Below are positions 6,121-8,127 of a DNA stretch of 8,127 nt, piece after piece. The stretch comes from Sulfurimonas sp. (GTDB taxonomy: Bacteria; Campylobacterota; Campylobacteria; Campylobacterales; Sulfurimonadaceae): positions 1 through 8,127 of the forward strand of contig WFPU01000117.1 of assembly GCA_015487435.1 (NCBI GenBank), read 5' to 3'. Under the pieces are notes generated by a model. The model was given only the letters and a program-made list of their open reading frames with translations. It ran no database searches and was not told the origin of the DNA. Position 1 is the first letter of the stretch. Every line of letters begins with the position of its first letter. A program made the translations under genes and the position numbers.

Positions 6121-8028
6121 TTAATCCAAAGAGATAAAATTGGTTATTTCTGAAAAAACTACTGCTCTTTTTAACTCATTATGTTTTAATATTTCATCTA
6201 ACATTAGAGCTAAATTTTCATCAACACAGGGAAGTAGTTTTCTAATATTTTGAGGTTTTTCTTTTTTTATACTATTTGTATATCTATCAAATGATGAATA
6301 TACCTCCTCTTTTGCTAAAGCATAAAAAAGTCTTCTACCAAGCTCAAACACTTCAAATTCTTCATTTTTTCCTGTATTTGTTTTTTCTTTAAATCCTATC
6401 TCAACATCAATATTTTTTTCTCTTAAATAAGCTCCTAGTTTCATCATAAATCCTACACATGCAGATGTATATTGCTTTAATACCCTATCACTAAACGCTT
6501 CAAAATGCTCATTCTTTTTTTTATTTTTTTTATATTCAATCATTAATGATTCTACATAATAATTTGCATATCTTAATGGAGCAGATTTTATAACTGTATA
6601 TCCCTCTTCTCCCTCACTTATTAGTTTACCACCAAGAGAGATATTTACACCACCAACACTCTCTCCATTAACCTTTGTTTTACAACCCTCAAAGCCAATA
6701 TCTCCAAGTCCATGAATTCCACAACCCTTTACACATGCTGACCAGTACATTCTTATGCGTCCGTTTTCAAGAGGCACTTTTTTCTCTAAATATTTTGCCA
6801 TTTTTATAGCATCGTTTTTATTTTCTATCACACCAAATGGACAATGCTTTGTACCGGCACACGCTATTAAATGATTAAAATAAGGGGAACTTACACTCTT
6901 GTATTGTTTGAAAAAATCTTCATTTAATAGCGAAGTTGTATCTTTAACACCCATAATATATAAACTTTGTTCCATATCTATGCGTAGCTCTTTATTTCCA
7001 TATTTTTCACCTAAGGTTGCTAACTCTATCATGGCTTTACCTGTAAAAACACCAGATGGAACTACTGCATGAACTGCAAACGAACCATCACGAAGTTGAG
7101 ATTTTCCTTGATCTGGATCGTTAAAATCTATCTGAGTCATAGTTTCTCCAGCACTTAAAAAATCTACACCTGCATCTTCTCTTATTACTTTAGATATTTT
7201 TTCAATTCCAACTGCCTCTACAAGAAACGACAATCTATTTTTATTTCTATTATCACGAAATCCATACTTTTTAAAAATCCCTGCGATTGATTTATATGCT
7301 TTTAATACTTCATCTTCATTTGCTAAAAATATATCTGCATTTTTTGCAATCCTGCCAACTCTACCACCTAAATAGATATTATAACCATAGACACCATCTT
7401 TTTGAGCTAAAACAAAACAACAATCATGTCCAAATACATTACATCTATTAGAAAATGAACCAGTAATTGCAGTATTAAATTTTCTAGGAAGCGTGGATAT
7501 CCATTCAGGCGAATAAAGAAACATCTCTTGCATTTTTAAAAGTAACTTATGTGATGGCAATACATTGTCAAACCCAAGAGAATCAAGTGGGTCTGTTAAT
7601 ATATTTCTAAAATTATCAACACCTGTTTGGTACGAATCAACTCCAACATCTTTTAATTTTTTTAATATAGTTGGTATATCTTTTATATCTAGGTATCTAA
7701 GTTCTGTCTGACATCTAGTAGTTAAATCAATATAATCTTGTCCATAATCTCTAGCACATTCGCCAATAACTCTAGCTTGATCTGAATTTAAAAAACCTCC
7801 AGGGATACGAAGTTTTAACATAAATCTCTCGGGTGTAGCTACTCTATCATATACACCAAAACATTTTAAAAAGTATTTTTTATCTTCATCTGGAATAGAG
7901 TTGTATCCATTTCTTGCATATTCTTCTAGTTTATCAAATGATTCTTGTGGATTTTTTAGTTTTTTTACTATCTCAATTTTATTAAGTTTTTTATTTCTTG
8001 ATTCATAAGCTTTTTGTAATTCTTGCAT
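6121..8028 (-). CDS. Siroheme/[4Fe-4S] nitrite or sulfite reductase with a long C-terminal extension
   Basis: A 635-residue cytoplasmic enzyme of the ferredoxin-nitrite/sulfite reductase family, which carries out six-electron reduction of nitrite to ammonium or sulfite to sulfide. The duplicated core is visible. The first ferredoxin-like half has FMLKLRIPGG (69-78) and TTRCQTELR (103-111). The first siroheme half follows with TGVDNFRN (135-142) and RKFNTAITGSFSNRCN (182-197). The second half has QLRDGSFAVHAVVPSG (311-326). The metal-site signature is complete: Cys390-x5-Cys396 (ACAGTKHC) and Cys432-x3-Cys436 (ACVKGCG), ahead of GDIGFEG (442-448); Cys436 would bridge cluster and siroheme. After a Lys/Asn-rich linker near 499-507 come about 125 more residues beyond the usual core, with no motif I recognise. 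It could be NirA-like or a sulfite reductase; the sequence as read does not settle this, so no symbol is given. AGGAG (8035-8039) 6 bases before ATG supports the start. Confidence 0.87.
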   Translation of the reverse strand: MQELQKAYESRNKKLNKIEIVKKLKNPQESFDKLEEYARNGYNSIPDEDKKYFLKCFGVYDRVATPERFMLKLRIPGGFLNSDQARVIGECARDYGQDYIDLTTRCQTELRYLDIKDIPTILKKLKDVGVDSYQTGVDNFRNILTDPLDSLGFDNVLPSHKLLLKMQEMFLYSPEWISTLPRKFNTAITGSFSNRCNVFGHDCCFVLAQKDGVYGYNIYLGGRVGRIAKNADIFLANEDEVLKAYKSIAGIFKKYGFRDNRNKNRLSFLVEAVGIEKISKVIREDAGVDFLSAGETMTQIDFNDPDQGKSQLRDGSFAVHAVVPSGVFTGKAMIELATLGEKYGNKELRIDMEQSLYIMGVKDTTSLLNEDFFKQYKSVSSPYFNHLIACAGTKHCPFGVIENKNDAIKMAKYLEKKVPLENGRIRMYWSACVKGCGIHGLGDIGFEGCKTKVNGESVGGVNISLGGKLISEGEEGYTVIKSAPLRYANYYVESLMIEYKKNKKKNEHFEAFSDRVLKQYTSACVGFMMKLGAYLREKNIDVEIGFKEKTNTGKNEEFEVFELGRRLFYALAKEEVYSSFDRYTNSIKKEKPQNIRKLLPCVDENLALMLDEILKHNELKRAVVFSEITNFISLD

Positions 8029-8127
8029 TTAAAGCTCCTATATAATTGTTTATCTATAAGTATAGTTATTTTTTAATCATATTTTGCATAATAATTGCCT
8101 ATTATTTATACAATTAACTAATTCTCA
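8029..8127 (-). promoter_or_regulatory. Upstream region of the siroheme reductase gene with ribosome binding site and candidate promoter
   Basis: No coding sequence is visible in these 99 AT-rich bases. On the minus strand TAGGAG (8035-8040) is a strong ribosome binding site. A -10-like TATACT lies at 8059-8064, giving a leader of about 24 bases. It overlaps a short inverted repeat, CTATA-AG-TATAG (8054-8065), which could be an operator or chance in such AT-rich DNA. A second AT-rich box, TATAAAT, is near 8107-8113 (TTGTATAAATAATAG), so the promoter position is uncertain. Confidence 0.35.

Noticed and set aside
6112..6133. Small hairpin CTCTT/AAGAG around the stop of the reductase gene as a terminator
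   Set aside because: Only five pairs with a 12-base loop and no following T-run on the minus strand; it is too weak to call.
1..8127. tRNA or rRNA genes, CRISPR arrays, insertion sequences, toxin-antitoxin or phage genes
   Set aside because: None was seen. The only repeats are the two units at 2704-2853, and they have no regular spacers of the CRISPR type.

Overview
This AT-rich window (roughly one third G+C by eye) is coded entirely on the minus strand. Read on that strand from right to left it holds a siroheme nitrite/sulfite reductase, then pyrH, rpoZ, spoT, tyrS, a FabX-type flavoprotein, and the start of a cell-wall amidase that runs off the left edge. From general knowledge, the order pyrH-rpoZ-spoT-tyrS-'2-nitropropane dioxygenase'-amidase is the one found in Campylobacter jejuni and Helicobacter pylori, so the source is very likely a member of the Campylobacterota. 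The siroheme reductase beside this block fits a free-living, nitrogen- or sulfur-metabolising genus such as Sulfurimonas better than an animal pathogen; that genus-level guess is inference.

Region by region: 8029-8127 is the upstream region of the reductase, with a good ribosome binding site and a candidate promoter. 6121-8028 is the reductase gene. 6050-6120 is a 71-base spacer with a TATAAT box just ahead of pyrH. 5341-6049 is coding sequence of pyrH (stop codon begins at 5339). 5247-5338 is a spacer with a second TATAAT box and a weak inverted repeat. 5025-5246 is rpoZ. 2867-5020 is spoT, with a TTG start four bases after the rpoZ stop. 2690-2866 is a spacer filled by two 75-base tandem repeat units that end at the tyrS ribosome binding site. 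1490-2689 is tyrS, whose stop codon directly abuts the fabX start codon. 398-1489 is fabX. 1-390 is the 5' part of the amidase gene.

The six downstream genes look like one housekeeping operon. It links pyrimidine nucleotide supply (PyrH), the RNA polymerase omega subunit (RpoZ), the alarmone enzyme that works with RNA polymerase (SpoT), tyrosine charging (TyrS), unsaturated fatty acid synthesis (FabX) and peptidoglycan turnover (amidase). Internal promoters and the structured spacer before tyrS probably allow some independent control.

The most unusual element is the tandem repeat before tyrS. Its two copies are nearly identical on the flanks, but the central palindrome has diverged by paired, pairing-preserving substitutions, which points to a maintained hairpin. 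No complete new defence or mobile system is visible; the genes themselves are ordinary core genes.
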